NCBI RefSeq assembly: GCF_023520795.1
Contig: NZ_CP046605.1
Location: 2,029,438-2,093,437 of the forward strand
Origin: Corynebacterium accolens
GTDB lineage: Bacteria; Actinomycetota; Actinomycetes; Mycobacteriales; Mycobacteriaceae
Length of the DNA stretch: 64,000 bases
Direction: 5' to 3'
Below are positions 34,462 to 44,188 of the stretch, piece after piece. Position 1 is the stretch's first letter. Every line of letters starts with the position of its first letter. The translations under genes and the position numbers were made by a program. The notes below the pieces were generated by a model. That model did no database searches and was not told the DNA's origin. It was given only the letters and a program-made list of their open reading frames with translations.

Positions 34462-34614
34462 TCACCCCAGCAAAGCAAACACCGCGTAAATTACGACCAA
34501 CAGGAAAACGAATTTTGCGCGGCACCCAGGTTTCACCGCCTGCTCGCGCGAAACCCGCCCCTTGCGGCCACGGGTGCACCAATTGTTCAGCGAGTAAATA
34601 TAAAAGGCGTCCAT
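34462..34614 (-). CDS. Small single-pass membrane protein, 50 residues
   Basis: The frame is open further upstream, but ATG 34614 has a good GAGGAAG ribosome site five bases away. The product begins MDAFYIYSLNNWCTRGRKG, is basic in the middle and ends in one hydrophobic helix (KFVFLLVVIYAVFALLG), so a C-terminal membrane anchor with a positively charged cytoplasmic part is expected. I do not recognise a family. It is divergent from the nuclease gene and upstream of purS on the same strand, separated by 95 bases. It is supported by ribosome site and composition only. Confidence 0.5.
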   Translation of the reverse strand: MDAFYIYSLNNWCTRGRKGRVSREQAVKPGCRAKFVFLLVVIYAVFALLG

Positions 34615-34645
34615 GACAACTTCCTCTATGATTAAGGTGACTTCT

Positions 34646-37363
34646 ATGGCTCTTCGCCGCCTTGGCAGGGTAGCCCTCGCTGCCGGTTTTTCCACCCTCT
34701 CCCTATCCGTCGCGGTGCCTACCGCCATGGGCGCCCCGGAAAATTCAACCGCGGTCATCTCTGAGGTCTACGGCGGTGGCGGAAACAAGGGCGCGAGCTT
34801 TTCCAATGATTTCATCGAGCTTTATAACCCCACCGATGCCGCGATCGATCTCACCGGCTGGTCCGTGGAGTACTTTGCCTCCAACGGCAATAGCGGCGGC
34901 AAGATAACCCTGTCTGGCTCCATCGCTCCCCACGGTTATTACCTGGTGCAGGGCGCTGCCGGCAATGGCCAAGCCCAGGCTCTTCCCACCCCGGATGCGG
35001 AAGGCAAGGTCAATATGTCCGGCACGAAGGGCTCGGTGCAGCTTGCCGATGCCACCGGCAACACCATTGACCTCCTAGGTTACGGCGCCGCCTCTAAATT
35101 TGAAGGCTCTGCCACCGGCGCACTATCCAATGACACCTCCGCTTCCCGCAACGCGGCGGGCGCCGATACCGATGACAACTCCGCGGACTTCACCGTCGGC
35201 ACGCCTTCTCCTACCAATTCCGGCAACGAGTCCCCGGCCCCACAGCCGGATGGCTCGGGTGGCTCCGAGAACCTCCCTGCTCCCGAAGGCATAACCCCGA
35301 TTGCTGAAATCCAGGGCACCGGCGCTACCTCCCCGCTCGAGGGCCAAAACGTTGCTACCCAGGGCGTTGTCACCGGCGTGTGGAGCGAGGGCGGCTTAAA
35401 CGGCTTTACCATCCAGACCGGCGGCACCGGCAAAGAAGCCACCGATGCCTCCCAGGCGCTATTTATCCACATGGGTAAAAAGGGCGCCGATAAATACCCC
35501 AGCATCGGCGACTCCGTCGAGGTCACCGGCCAGGTCTCCGAGTATTACGGCGCTACCCAGGTCAGCGCTTCTTCCCTCAAGCAGCTCGATACCGCGCTGG
35601 AGGAGGTCACCCCGCTCGCCGTGGACGAGCTGCCCCAAGGCGATTCCGCCCGCGAGCCCTTTGAGCACATGCTCATCCAGCCCGGCACGCACACCGTGAC
35701 CAATAACTACTCGCTCAACCAATACGGCGAGGTCGGCCTCGCCCCGGGCGATGAGGCCTTCCGCCAGCCTTCCGATGTCCACTCCCCTTCCACCGACCCC
35801 AATTCCGAGCTGCAAAAACTGGCCAAGGATAACGCAGAAAAGCTCGTCACCCTGGATGATGGCCGCACCCGCGATTACCTGAAGACGGATAAGGACACCC
35901 CGCTGCCGTATATCTCCCAAGACGGTGGAAAGACCATCAAGTCCCTGCGCACCACCGATACGGTCGAATTCCAGCATCCGGTCATCGTGGACTATTCCCA
36001 CGATCAGTGGCGCTTCCAACCCACAGAACCGGTCACCGGTAATACGACCGGAGCCGATCTCCCCATTTCCTGGGAGGATTCCCGCCCCGCCGAGCTGCAC
36101 GCCGTCGATGACGTCAAGGGCGAATACACCATCGGCGCATTCAACGTGCTGAACTACTTTACTTCCTTGGGCGAGGAATACGGCGGCAGCGCTTATACCG
36201 ACCGCGAAGGCAATAAGGTCACCGTCAACCGCGGCAAGACCCGCGGCGCCTACACCGAATCCGCATTGCAGGACCAAGAACGCAAGATCGTCGCCGCCAT
36301 CAATGGCCTGGATGCCGATGTCATTGGCCTTTCCGAAATCGAAGATGGCTACGCCGTCACCGGGGACTTTAACCAGCGCGATAAGGCGCTGAAGCGCCTG
36401 ACCGAAAAACTCAACGAGGCCGCGGGCTCAGAAAAGTGGGCCTTCGTTCCCTCCCCTTCCAAGGATCAGGTTCCTGAGCGCCCCGATGTCATCCGCACCG
36501 CGTTTATCTATCACAAGGACGTGGTCAAGCCCGTAGGCGAATCCCGCATCTTCCAGGATCCGCGCTTTTCCGGCACCGCCCGCGAGCCGTTGGCTCAGGA
36601 ATTCCAACCGCTCAAAAGCGATGACGAGTCCTTCGTCGCCGTGGCCAACCACTTCAAGTCCAAGGGCTCGGTGGCTAAGGGCGATGAAGATTCCGGCGAT
36701 GGCCAGGGCAATAACCCCAACGTCCGCAATGCCCAGGCCCAAGCCGTACTCGATGCCCTGCACAAACAGGACGATTGGAAGGATAAGCCGCTATTCGCCC
36801 TGGGTGATTTCAATACCTACACCCACGAAACCGCGCTCGATGTCTTCCGCAATGATGGCTTTACCGTGCCTGCCGAAAAGTACGGCGCCGATACCTCCTA
36901 CCAGTTCGGCGGCCTGCTCGGCACCTTAGACCACGTCCTGGCCAATGAGGTTGCTTCGGGCGCGCTTGCCGATGCCCAAGTGTGGAACATCAACGCCGAC
37001 GAACCCGTCGCCTTTGAGTACTCCCGCCGCAACTACAATGTCGTGGATTTCTACGACGATTCCCCCTTCCGCGCCTCTGACCACGACCCCGTCAAGGTCG
37101 GTTTCACGCTCGGCGAGGATGAATCCACCGACGCCCCAAGCGGCGACGACCAGGACGACGACAACACCGATGGCCCAGGCTTCGGATTCGGCTCTAGCTC
37201 ACTTGGCACCGGCGCCATTATCGGCTTCGCCATCCTAGCTGGCCTTCTCGCTATCCCCGGTTTCATGGCGGCCACCGGCAACCTGCAGAAGATCATCCCC
37301 GCTGGAATCTGGGGCTTGCTCCCGCAGCAGGCTAAGGACTTCATTAACGGCCTAAGCAAGTAG
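34646..37363 (+). CDS. Secreted ExeM/NucH-type nuclease (lamin-tail, OB, endonuclease/exonuclease/phosphatase)
   Basis: A surface or secreted DNase of about 905 residues. Order: signal peptide (MALRRLGRVALAAGFSTLSL...), lamin-tail domain (about residues 33-150, VISEVYGGGGNKGASFSNDFIELYNPTD region), Pro/Ser linker, an OB-fold like that in ExeM (TQGVVTGVWS near 250), and the catalytic domain from about residue 500 with FNVLNYF, GLSEIED, LGDFNTYTHE and ASDHDPV. The C-terminus has a hydrophobic helix (IIGFAILAGLLAIPGFMA) and amphipathic tail, suggesting membrane anchoring. Start: ATG 34646 has AAGGTGA upstream; ATG 34613 or 34628 would only lengthen the signal peptide. Likely roles are phosphate scavenging from DNA or biofilm DNA turnover; both are inferred. 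Confidence 0.88.
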   Translation: MALRRLGRVALAAGFSTLSLSVAVPTAMGAPENSTAVISEVYGGGGNKGASFSNDFIELYNPTDAAIDLTGWSVEYFASNGNSGGKITLSGSIAPHGYYLVQGAAGNGQAQALPTPDAEGKVNMSGTKGSVQLADATGNTIDLLGYGAASKFEGSATGALSNDTSASRNAAGADTDDNSADFTVGTPSPTNSGNESPAPQPDGSGGSENLPAPEGITPIAEIQGTGATSPLEGQNVATQGVVTGVWSEGGLNGFTIQTGGTGKEATDASQALFIHMGKKGADKYPSIGDSVEVTGQVSEYYGATQVSASSLKQLDTALEEVTPLAVDELPQGDSAREPFEHMLIQPGTHTVTNNYSLNQYGEVGLAPGDEAFRQPSDVHSPSTDPNSELQKLAKDNAEKLVTLDDGRTRDYLKTDKDTPLPYISQDGGKTIKSLRTTDTVEFQHPVIVDYSHDQWRFQPTEPVTGNTTGADLPISWEDSRPAELHAVDDVKGEYTIGAFNVLNYFTSLGEEYGGSAYTDREGNKVTVNRGKTRGAYTESALQDQERKIVAAINGLDADVIGLSEIEDGYAVTGDFNQRDKALKRLTEKLNEAAGSEKWAFVPSPSKDQVPERPDVIRTAFIYHKDVVKPVGESRIFQDPRFSGTAREPLAQEFQPLKSDDESFVAVANHFKSKGSVAKGDEDSGDGQGNNPNVRNAQAQAVLDALHKQDDWKDKPLFALGDFNTYTHETALDVFRNDGFTVPAEKYGADTSYQFGGLLGTLDHVLANEVASGALADAQVWNINADEPVAFEYSRRNYNVVDFYDDSPFRASDHDPVKVGFTLGEDESTDAPSGDDQDDDNTDGPGFGFGSSSLGTGAIIGFAILAGLLAIPGFMAATGNLQKIIPAGIWGLLPQQAKDFINGLSK

Positions 37364-37369
37364 GAGCGC

Positions 37370-37453
37370 CTACTCGTACAGGCCCATCTCGTCAGAAAGC
37401 ACCACGAGCTCGTCTGCCGCCTGTTGCGTTGTTAGTTCATCTGTTCGTTTCAT
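37370..37453 (-). CDS. Possible 27-residue peptide
   Basis: ATG 37453 to TAG 37370 reads MKRTDELTTQQAADELVVLS followed by a short acidic end. The LTTQQAADEL part resembles the first helix of excisionase/MerR-type antitoxin HTH domains, cut off after one helix. A TATAGT lies just before the ATG, so a leaderless transcript is conceivable; no well-placed ribosome site exists. It may be a true micropeptide or the remnant of a longer HTH gene. Low confidence. Confidence 0.3.
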   Translation of the reverse strand: MKRTDELTTQQAADELVVLSDEMGLYE

Positions 37454-37480
37454 GCTACCTACTATAAAACCTCCGCCGGA

Positions 37481-38164
37481 CTAACGCGGAAGGTAAATGC
37501 TGTAATCAGCGGGAGTAGCGCCCGCGTCGAGGGCACGGCGAGCTGCCTTGACAAAGTCCTTAATGACCTTGCGGTCATCCAGGTTGCGGGCAGAGATGGA
37601 AAGGCGCACGGTATTGCCGCGCTGGGCGGAGCGCTCTGCCGCGCGGATAATGTTTTTGCGCCACCATTTGGCGGAACCAAATCCCTCACCAAAAGAAAGG
37701 TTGCGGGCTTGGTGGAATTTCCCGGTGGGCACCTCCAAGATGCCACGTGTAGAAGCCGCCGCCTCAAAGGGGAATTTGGGCAGGACCTGCAAAGTTCCGG
37801 GAGACATGCGCCAGCGCGGGGGCGCGAAGATGGTGGGTTCGAAACCAATCTGCGCCATCTGCCGGGTCGCACCGGCTAGGCGCAGCTTCGCCTCATGTGA
37901 ATTGAGGTTGGCAAACTCCGCGCGGCGGCCTTGCACTGCTTGATCAAAGCCATTGAGGATAAGCGGACGGCCCGCGGCCGCCTGGTCTTTCAGCCACTGT
38001 TGGGTGTCTTTGTCCTTGGCCAGGTGCCAATTGCCATCAATATGCGGGGCGATGAGGAGGGAGACGGGAATTTCCTCCCGGTCCAGAACCGACAGGAAGC
38101 TTGTAGCCTGCTTCCGAGTGTCCTCAAAAATACTGGAGATAGAAACCAGAAGGTGGCTAGTCAT
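37481..38164 (-). CDS. DUF2334 (polysaccharide-deacetylase-like) protein
   Basis: A 227-residue protein with the DUF2334 arrangement: LLVSISSIFEDTRKQATSFL at the start, SLLIAPHIDGNWHL, LNGFDQ, FAPPRWRMSPGTL, and a late ARNLDDRKVIKDFVK stretch. The fold is a polysaccharide-deacetylase-like barrel; the metal-binding Asp/His pattern of active deacetylases is only partly recognisable, so activity is uncertain. It follows oligopeptidase B on the same strand, beyond a hairpin. No signal peptide is seen. Confidence 0.68.
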   Translation of the reverse strand: MTSHLLVSISSIFEDTRKQATSFLSVLDREEIPVSLLIAPHIDGNWHLAKDKDTQQWLKDQAAAGRPLILNGFDQAVQGRRAEFANLNSHEAKLRLAGATRQMAQIGFEPTIFAPPRWRMSPGTLQVLPKFPFEAAASTRGILEVPTGKFHQARNLSFGEGFGSAKWWRKNIIRAAERSAQRGNTVRLSISARNLDDRKVIKDFVKAARRALDAGATPADYSIYLPR

Positions 38165-38197
38165 AGCTCAAATTATCGCACAGTACCGCCAGATCCG

Positions 38198-38237
38198 CGC
38201 GCTGGCCAGAACGCTGGCCAGGGTGCCGGCCAGCGCG
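38198..38237 (-). terminator. GC-rich hairpin downstream of oligopeptidase B
   Basis: CGCGCTGGCC (38198-38207) pairs with GGCCAGCGCG (38228-38237). A nested second GCTGGCCA copy at 38213-38220 offers an alternative pairing with the same right arm. It lies in the 89-base gap after the ptrB stop. There is no T run, so it may be a processing or factor-dependent site. Confidence 0.55.
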
Positions 38238-38253
38238 TGACTGTGCGGCGTGG

Positions 38254-40377
38254 TTACTCCGTAAGGCCGGTGGCCTTATTGATGGTCCAGGCGTATTCGA
38301 AGGCGTTTTGGCGCCACTTATCGTAACGGCCAGAGACGCCACCATGGCCGGCCACCATCTCGGTCTTGAGCAGGAATTCGCCCCCGGTGGCGGTAGCGCG
38401 CAGCTGCGCAATCCACTTTGCCGGTTCCACGTACAGCACGCGGGTATCGTTCAGCGAGGTGATAGCCAAGATATCCGGATAGTCCTTGGCCTCGACATTC
38501 TCGTAGGGCGAGTAGGACTTCATGTAGTCGTAGTACTCAGGATCGTGGTACGGATCGCCCCACTCTTCCCACTCGGGAACGGTGAGGGGAAGCTCCGGCA
38601 TGAGCATCGAGGTCAGCGGATCCACGAAGGGGACCACGGCCTGAATGGCGGTAAAGCGGTCAGGTGCCATATTGGCCACGGCACCCATGAGCATACCGCC
38701 GGCGGATCCGCCTTCGGCCACCATTTGATCCGGGTTGGTCACGCGGCGCTCGATGAGATCATCGGCCACTGCGATGAAATCGGTGAAGGTATTTTTCTTC
38801 TGCAACATCTTGCCGTCGTCGTACCACTGACGGCCCATCTCGCCGCCGCCGCGCACGTGGGCGACCGCATAAATCATGCCGCGGTCCATCAGCGAAAGCC
38901 GGGACGCGGAGAAGTACGGGTCCATGCTGGCCTCATAGGAGCCGTAACCATACAGCAGCGTCGGATTGGGCTTGGTGCGGTCCAGGTCAGAACGGTGCAC
39001 CACGGAGACCGGGATCTTGGTGCCATCATTAGCGGTAGACCAGATGCGGTAGGCCACATAATCATCCGGGTCATAGCCGCCGGGGACTTCTTGTTCCTTC
39101 AGCAGCGTGTACTCGCCGGTATCCACGCGGTAATCGAAAAGCTGCGCGGGCTGGATATAGGACACGTAATTCACGCGGACTACCGGCGCGTCCCATTCCG
39201 GGTTACCGGCCACGGCGACGGTAAAAAGCTCCTCGTTGAAGTTGAGTTCTTCGAATTCCCCGAAGTCATCGCCCACGCGCATAATGGCGGCCCTGCCGAT
39301 GCCGCCGCGGCGATAGCCCACCACCATGTGGTCGCGGTAGGTATCCACGCCCTCGATGCGGGTGGTGTCATCGTGTGCCAGCAGCTCCGGCAGATCGCGC
39401 AGGGCGGGAAGTTCCTCACCGACCTTGGCATAGCCCACCGCGAAGTTCGGGCCGGTGGCGTTGTGGGTGACAATCCAATAGTCCTCGCTGCCCACTACGG
39501 CATGGTCTACGTCATAATCCACGCCGGTCTCGCGCGTCCACAGCGGGCGGAATTCGCCCTCGGGGTCCTCTGTATCCAGCACCCAAGCTTCCGAGGTAAT
39601 CTTCGAGACCACGCCAATGAAGAGGTACTTATCGGAGCGAGCACTGCCGATGCCCACATTAAAGTGCTCATCTTCCTCGTGGAAGACGCGCACATCCGCG
39701 GACTGCTCGGTGCCTACCTTATGGCGCCACACCGCATCCGGGCGCCAGGCATCATCCACGGTGGTGTAGAAGATGTAGCCATCGCCTGCCCAGGTAGCGC
39801 CGTAGAAAATGCCGGTGAGGTGATCCTCCAGCAGCTCTCCCGTTTCGAGGTCCTTAATGGACAGCTCAAAGCGCTCATCGCCGGCAAAATCCACGGAATA
39901 GGCCAGGTAGCGGCCGGAATCTGAGATGGAGGCTGCACCAAGAGCGAAGAAGTCCTTGCCCTCTGCCAGGGCGTTGGCGTCCAGGATAATTTCTTCGCCC
40001 TCTGGGCTGCCTTCTTCCGGAATCACCGGTGCGGTCCACGGATCGCTGCCCTCTTCTACCGGGATGCGGCAGGAATAGCCGTAGTTCTTGCCCTCTTCGG
40101 AGCGTCCGTAGTACCAGTACTTACCGCGGCGGGCCGGTACGGACATATCGGTTTGTTTAATGCGGGATTTAATCTCTTGGAAGATATTTTCCGTCATCGC
40201 ATCCAAGTGCCCGGTATGCGCCGCGGTGTAATCGTTTTCGGCGTTGAGGTAATCCAGGGTTTCCTGCGATTGCTTATCGCGCAGCCACTCGTAATTATCC
40301 ACGAACTCGCGGCCGTGAAATTCGCGCTTGACGGGGTGGACTGGGGCTACCGGTGCGGTCGTCTTTTCATCACTCAT
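38254..40377 (-). CDS. ptrB: Oligopeptidase B / prolyl oligopeptidase family serine peptidase
   Basis: A 707-residue S9A peptidase: seven-bladed propeller (about 70-410) and C-terminal alpha/beta hydrolase. The catalytic Ser lies in AEGGSAGGMLMGAV (about 558), the acid is in TSLNDTRVLYVEP (about 642), and the His is in VAGHGGVSGRY (about 677). LYGYGSYEASMDPYFS and AHVRGGGEMGRQWYDDGK are typical of oligopeptidase B, which cleaves short peptides after basic residues. It is expected to be cytoplasmic since no signal peptide is present. It lies 93 bases downstream of purC. Confidence 0.9.
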   Translation of the reverse strand: MSDEKTTAPVAPVHPVKREFHGREFVDNYEWLRDKQSQETLDYLNAENDYTAAHTGHLDAMTENIFQEIKSRIKQTDMSVPARRGKYWYYGRSEEGKNYGYSCRIPVEEGSDPWTAPVIPEEGSPEGEEIILDANALAEGKDFFALGAASISDSGRYLAYSVDFAGDERFELSIKDLETGELLEDHLTGIFYGATWAGDGYIFYTTVDDAWRPDAVWRHKVGTEQSADVRVFHEEDEHFNVGIGSARSDKYLFIGVVSKITSEAWVLDTEDPEGEFRPLWTRETGVDYDVDHAVVGSEDYWIVTHNATGPNFAVGYAKVGEELPALRDLPELLAHDDTTRIEGVDTYRDHMVVGYRRGGIGRAAIMRVGDDFGEFEELNFNEELFTVAVAGNPEWDAPVVRVNYVSYIQPAQLFDYRVDTGEYTLLKEQEVPGGYDPDDYVAYRIWSTANDGTKIPVSVVHRSDLDRTKPNPTLLYGYGSYEASMDPYFSASRLSLMDRGMIYAVAHVRGGGEMGRQWYDDGKMLQKKNTFTDFIAVADDLIERRVTNPDQMVAEGGSAGGMLMGAVANMAPDRFTAIQAVVPFVDPLTSMLMPELPLTVPEWEEWGDPYHDPEYYDYMKSYSPYENVEAKDYPDILAITSLNDTRVLYVEPAKWIAQLRATATGGEFLLKTEMVAGHGGVSGRYDKWRQNAFEYAWTINKATGLTE

Positions 40378-40470
40378 GCCCTACCACTGTACGCGTCAGC
40401 TGCCTTGCCCCAGCAGAAGGCGACGAGGGGGCCGCGGCGAGCAGGGCAAGACCAGAACCCCAGCCCCCAG

Positions 40471-41364
40471 CTAGGAACTTGGCGCGAGGAAGTCCGCGAA
40501 GCGCTCGCCCGATAGCCGTTCGTAGGCCTCGATATAGCGCAGGCGGGTGGCGGAAACTACGTCATCGGGAAGCGCGGGCGGGGTGGTCTCAGAGGACTTA
40601 TCCCAGCCGGAGGCAGCAGAAGTCAGCCAATCGCGCACGTACTGCTTATCAAAGGAGGGCTGTACCTCGCCTTCCACGTAGGAATCGGCGGGCCAGTAGC
40701 GGGAGGAATCGGGGGTGAGGACTTCATCGGCAAGCACGAGCGTGCCGTCTTCATCAAGGCCGAACTCGAACTTGGTATCGGCCAAGATGATGCCCTTCTC
40801 TTCTGCAAGCTGGGCGGCCTTGGCGTAAATGCGCAAGGTGGCCGCGCGCAGCTCTTCGGCGCGCTCGCGGCCGAGCTTGTCCGCCACGTGCGCGAAGGAC
40901 ACGTTCTCATCGTGATCGCCCTGCTCAGCCTTGGTGGCTGGGGTGAAAATGGGCTCGGGCAGGCGGGAGGCCTCGACAAGGCCTGCGGGCAGCTCGATGC
41001 CGCACACGGTGCCGTCTGCCTGGTATTCCTTCAAGCCGGAGCCGGTAAGGAAACCGCGCGCCACGCACTCGAAGGGCAGCATATCCAGCTTCTTGACTAC
41101 CATGGCGCGACCCAAGCACTCTTCCGGAATGCGCTCATCATCGAGCGGTCCGGCGAGGTGGTTGGGAAAATCGATGGCATCGAAGAAAAACTTCGAGGTG
41201 GCCGTGAGAACCCGGCCCTTATCCGGGATGGCGGGTTCCAAGGCAAAGTCGTAGGCGGAGATGCGGTCAGAGACCACCATCAGCAGGGTGGTGTCGTCCA
41301 CATCGTAAATATCGCGGACCTTGCCAGAGGCTACATGGGTATAAGAAGAAAGCTCAGGACGCAT
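40471..41364 (-). CDS. purC: SAICAR synthetase PurC
   Basis: Joins aspartate to CAIR using ATP, step eight of purine synthesis. The 297-residue product starts at ATG 41364 ([20 protein letters not shown]), where the family begins; 13 extra codons upstream are unlikely. Motifs are [15 protein letters not shown]-like [27 protein letters not shown], and [12 protein letters not shown] with [24 protein letters not shown] -10-like sequence about 10 bases before the start suggests an additional leaderless promoter. Third gene of purD-purB-purC. Confidence 0.95.
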   Translation of the reverse strand: MRPELSSYTHVASGKVRDIYDVDDTTLLMVVSDRISAYDFALEPAIPDKGRVLTATSKFFFDAIDFPNHLAGPLDDERIPEECLGRAMVVKKLDMLPFECVARGFLTGSGLKEYQADGTVCGIELPAGLVEASRLPEPIFTPATKAEQGDHDENVSFAHVADKLGRERAEELRAATLRIYAKAAQLAEEKGIILADTKFEFGLDEDGTLVLADEVLTPDSSRYWPADSYVEGEVQPSFDKQYVRDWLTSAASGWDKSSETTPPALPDDVVSATRLRYIEAYERLSGERFADFLAPSS

Positions 41365-41407
41365 GGTCCTCATCATAACGCGCGGACACATAAGCCCGCG
41401 CACAGCG

Positions 41408-42847
41408 CTAAAGGATTTCGCCCGGCGTATAAGCGGCGGCCTTGGGGTGCTCGCCCACGAGGGCCTTGATGCGGTGCAGGACCTGGGAGACCTGGGATTC
41501 GGCGGCGCCGATGAAGGCGTGCTTATCCTCGAGGACCCTTTCGAGCTCGGCCTCGTCCATGGGCAGGCGGTCGTCCGCGGCGAGGCGCTGGACCAGGTCC
41601 TGGTTGCCGCCGTTTTCGCGCATGTTCAGGGCCACGGCCACGGCGTTTTCCTTGATGACCTCGTGGGCGGTCTCGCGGCCCACCCCGGCGCGCACCGCCG
41701 CCATGAGAATGCGGGTGGTGGCGAGGAAGGGCAGGTAGCGCTCCAGCTCGCGGTCGATCATGGCCGGGAAGGCGCCGAATTCATCGAGCACGGTGAGGAA
41801 GGTTTCGAATTGTCCATCGATGGCAAAGAAGGCATCGGGAAGCGCCACGCGTCGCACCACAGAGCAGGAGACATCGCCCTCGTTCCACTGGCTGCCGGCG
41901 AGGTCTGCGGCCATGGTGAGGTAGCCGCGCAGGATGACCTGCAGGCCGGTCACGCGCTCGCAGGAGCGGGCGTTCATCTTGTGCGGCATGGCGGACGAGC
42001 CCACCTGGCCTTCCTTGAAGCCCTCGGTGACGGTCTCGTTGCCGGCCATCAGGCGGATGGTGGTGGCAAGCGATGCCGGGGCGGTGCCCAGGGAGACGAG
42101 GCAGGAGATGGCATCGAAATCCAGCGAGCGCGGGTACACCTGGCCCACGGAGTTGAAGATGCGGCGGAAGCCAAGGTAATCCGCAATATTGGTCTCTAGG
42201 GAGGCGAGCTTATCCTCGGAACCACCCATGAGATCGAGCATGTCCTGCGAGGTACCCATGGGGCCCTTGATGCCGCGCAGCGGGTAGTGCGACAGCAAGT
42301 CTTCCACGCGCTCGATGGCCAGCAGCATTTCATCACCGGCGGTGGCAAAGCGCTTGCCCAGCGTGGTGGCCTGCGCGGCCACGTTGTGCGAGCGCCCAGC
42401 CATAACTAGGGATTGGTACTCGGCGGCGTGACGGCCAATGCGCGAGACCACGGCGATGGCCTTATCGCGGATGATTTCCAGCGAGGTGTGGATCTGCAGC
42501 TGCTCCACGTTCTCGGTGAGATCGCGGCTGGTCATTCCCTTGTGGATGTGCTCGTAGCCGGCCAGCGCATTGAATTCTTCGATGCGGGCCTTCACATCGT
42601 GGCGGGTGACGCGCTCGCGCTCAGCAATGGATTCGAGGTTCACGTCCTCGATAACGGCTTCATACGCGCTAATGGCCTTGGCGGGGATGTCCACGCCCAG
42701 GTTCTTCTGGGCGTGCATCACGGCGATCCATAGCTTGCGCTCGAGGATGATTTTATGCTCCGCGCTCCAGATATTGGCAAGCTCCGCAGAAGCATAACGG
42801 GAGGACAGGACGTTGGGGATATTCTTCTTCTCAGCCACGTGGCTCAT
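41408..42847 (-). CDS. purB: Adenylosuccinate lyase PurB
   Basis: Removes fumarate from SAICAR and adenylosuccinate. The 479-residue product belongs to the aspartase/fumarase superfamily. The signature loop is [17 protein letters not shown] (about residue 283, containing the catalytic Ser), with [17 protein letters not shown] and [18 protein letters not shown] at about 102 and 150. It lies between purD (33 bases upstream) and purC (43 bases downstream), same strand. Confidence 0.96.
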   Translation of the reverse strand: MSHVAEKKNIPNVLSSRYASAELANIWSAEHKIILERKLWIAVMHAQKNLGVDIPAKAISAYEAVIEDVNLESIAERERVTRHDVKARIEEFNALAGYEHIHKGMTSRDLTENVEQLQIHTSLEIIRDKAIAVVSRIGRHAAEYQSLVMAGRSHNVAAQATTLGKRFATAGDEMLLAIERVEDLLSHYPLRGIKGPMGTSQDMLDLMGGSEDKLASLETNIADYLGFRRIFNSVGQVYPRSLDFDAISCLVSLGTAPASLATTIRLMAGNETVTEGFKEGQVGSSAMPHKMNARSCERVTGLQVILRGYLTMAADLAGSQWNEGDVSCSVVRRVALPDAFFAIDGQFETFLTVLDEFGAFPAMIDRELERYLPFLATTRILMAAVRAGVGRETAHEVIKENAVAVALNMRENGGNQDLVQRLAADDRLPMDEAELERVLEDKHAFIGAAESQVSQVLHRIKALVGEHPKAAAYTPGEIL

Positions 42848-42880
42848 TATTCCATGCCTGCCCTCCCCCGTGGCTACTTG

Positions 42881-44155
42881 CTAGATAGAAATTTCCCCGG
42901 CTGCCGCGCGCTTGCCGATGTCCCCCCGAACAAACCCGCCCGCAAACTCAATGCCCTGGGCGGTGGCGTAGGCATTCTCGCGCGCGGCGTCTAGCGTGTC
43001 GCCCTTGCCCAGCACGTTGAGCACGCGGCCACCATTGCTCTGGAATACCCCATTGGAGCGCTTCGTGCCGGCGTGCAGCACGCGCTCTGGATCCTCGAGG
43101 CCCTCGCCCGTAATGGCATCGCCCTTGCGGGGAGAAGCGGGGTATCCCTCTGCCGCCATGACCACGGTGATGGCAAAGCCGTCCTCCCACTGCAGCGGCT
43201 CGAGTTCTGCCAGCGTGCCGGTGGCGGTGGCGTTGAGCGCCTGCGCCAGCGGGGACTTAAGAAGTGAGAGCACCGCTTGGGTCTCTGGGTCACCAAAGCG
43301 GCAGTTAAATTCCACCACCGCCGGGCCCTCTTCGCCCCAAGCCAGCCCGGCATAGAGCAGGCCGGAATAGGGGGTGCCACGGCGCACCATTTCCTTGGCA
43401 ACCGGGGTACATACCTCGTCGACGATGCGCTGCACGTCGTCCCTGCCAAGCCACGGCAGCGGTGTGTACGCGCCCATGCCGCCGGTATTGGGGCCCTCGT
43501 CGTTATCGTAGGCGCGTTTGTGGTCCTGGGCGGGCAACAGCGGCACGACGGTCTCGCCATCGACAAGGCAAAATAGCGATACCTCAGGCCCGTCCAGGAA
43601 CGATTCCAAGAGCACGGGGTTGCCGGCACCTAAGACCGCATCCACATGGGCGAGGGCGGCGGCGCGCTCGCCGGTGACCACGACGCCCTTGCCGCCTGCC
43701 AGGCCATCGTCCTTGACCACGAACTGCGGCCCGAAATTATCCAGCGCGGCCTCAATATCGGCCTCGCTAGCGCCTGGGCGCAGCTGCTGCGCGCGGGCCG
43801 TCTTGACCCCAGCGGCCTCCATGACTTCCTTGGCAAAGGCCTTGGAGCCTTCAATTTGGGCCGCGTCCTTATTCGGCCCGAACACGGCGATGCCTTCTGC
43901 CCGCAGCGCATCCGCCACACCGGCGACCAGCGGCACCTCGGGGCCGATGACCACGAGCTCGGCAGCGATCTCCCGGGCGAGTTCCACCATGCGTTCTGGA
44001 TCATCTACCTGGGAGTATTCCGGGTGCAGGGTAGCCAGCGGTGCCATGGCCGCGCTGCCCGGCGCGACGTGGATCTCCGCAGCCTGTGGATCAGCGTGCA
44101 GTCCTTTCACGAGGGCGTGTTCACGGCCGCCCGAACCAATTACGAGAATGCGCAT
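42881..44155 (-). CDS. purD: Phosphoribosylamine-glycine ligase PurD
   Basis: Second step of purine synthesis: ATP-dependent joining of glycine to phosphoribosylamine. A 424-residue ATP-grasp protein starting [19 protein letters not shown] at ATG 44155; four extra upstream codons are possible. Other motifs are [34 protein letters not shown] and [15 protein letters not shown]. It heads purD-purB-purC and diverges from the HIT gene with 33 bases between starts; TATGAT seven bases before the ATG suggests a leaderless transcript. Confidence 0.95.
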   Translation of the reverse strand: MRILVIGSGGREHALVKGLHADPQAAEIHVAPGSAAMAPLATLHPEYSQVDDPERMVELAREIAAELVVIGPEVPLVAGVADALRAEGIAVFGPNKDAAQIEGSKAFAKEVMEAAGVKTARAQQLRPGASEADIEAALDNFGPQFVVKDDGLAGGKGVVVTGERAAALAHVDAVLGAGNPVLLESFLDGPEVSLFCLVDGETVVPLLPAQDHKRAYDNDEGPNTGGMGAYTPLPWLGRDDVQRIVDEVCTPVAKEMVRRGTPYSGLLYAGLAWGEEGPAVVEFNCRFGDPETQAVLSLLKSPLAQALNATATGTLAELEPLQWEDGFAITVVMAAEGYPASPRKGDAITGEGLEDPERVLHAGTKRSNGVFQSNGGRVLNVLGKGDTLDAARENAYATAQGIEFAGGFVRGDIGKRAAAGEISI

Positions 44156-44188
44156 GCCCACCATCATAGCTGGGGTAGCCTGGCAGCT

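Noticed and set aside
38308-39924. 538-codon open frame opposite oligopeptidase B
   Set aside because: Shadow frame with His/Gly/Val-rich composition typical of antisense GC-rich translation.
40378-40470. CTTGCCC/GGGCAAG pairing between purC and ptrB as a terminator
   Set aside because: Short stem with a long loop and no T run; not supportable as a terminator.
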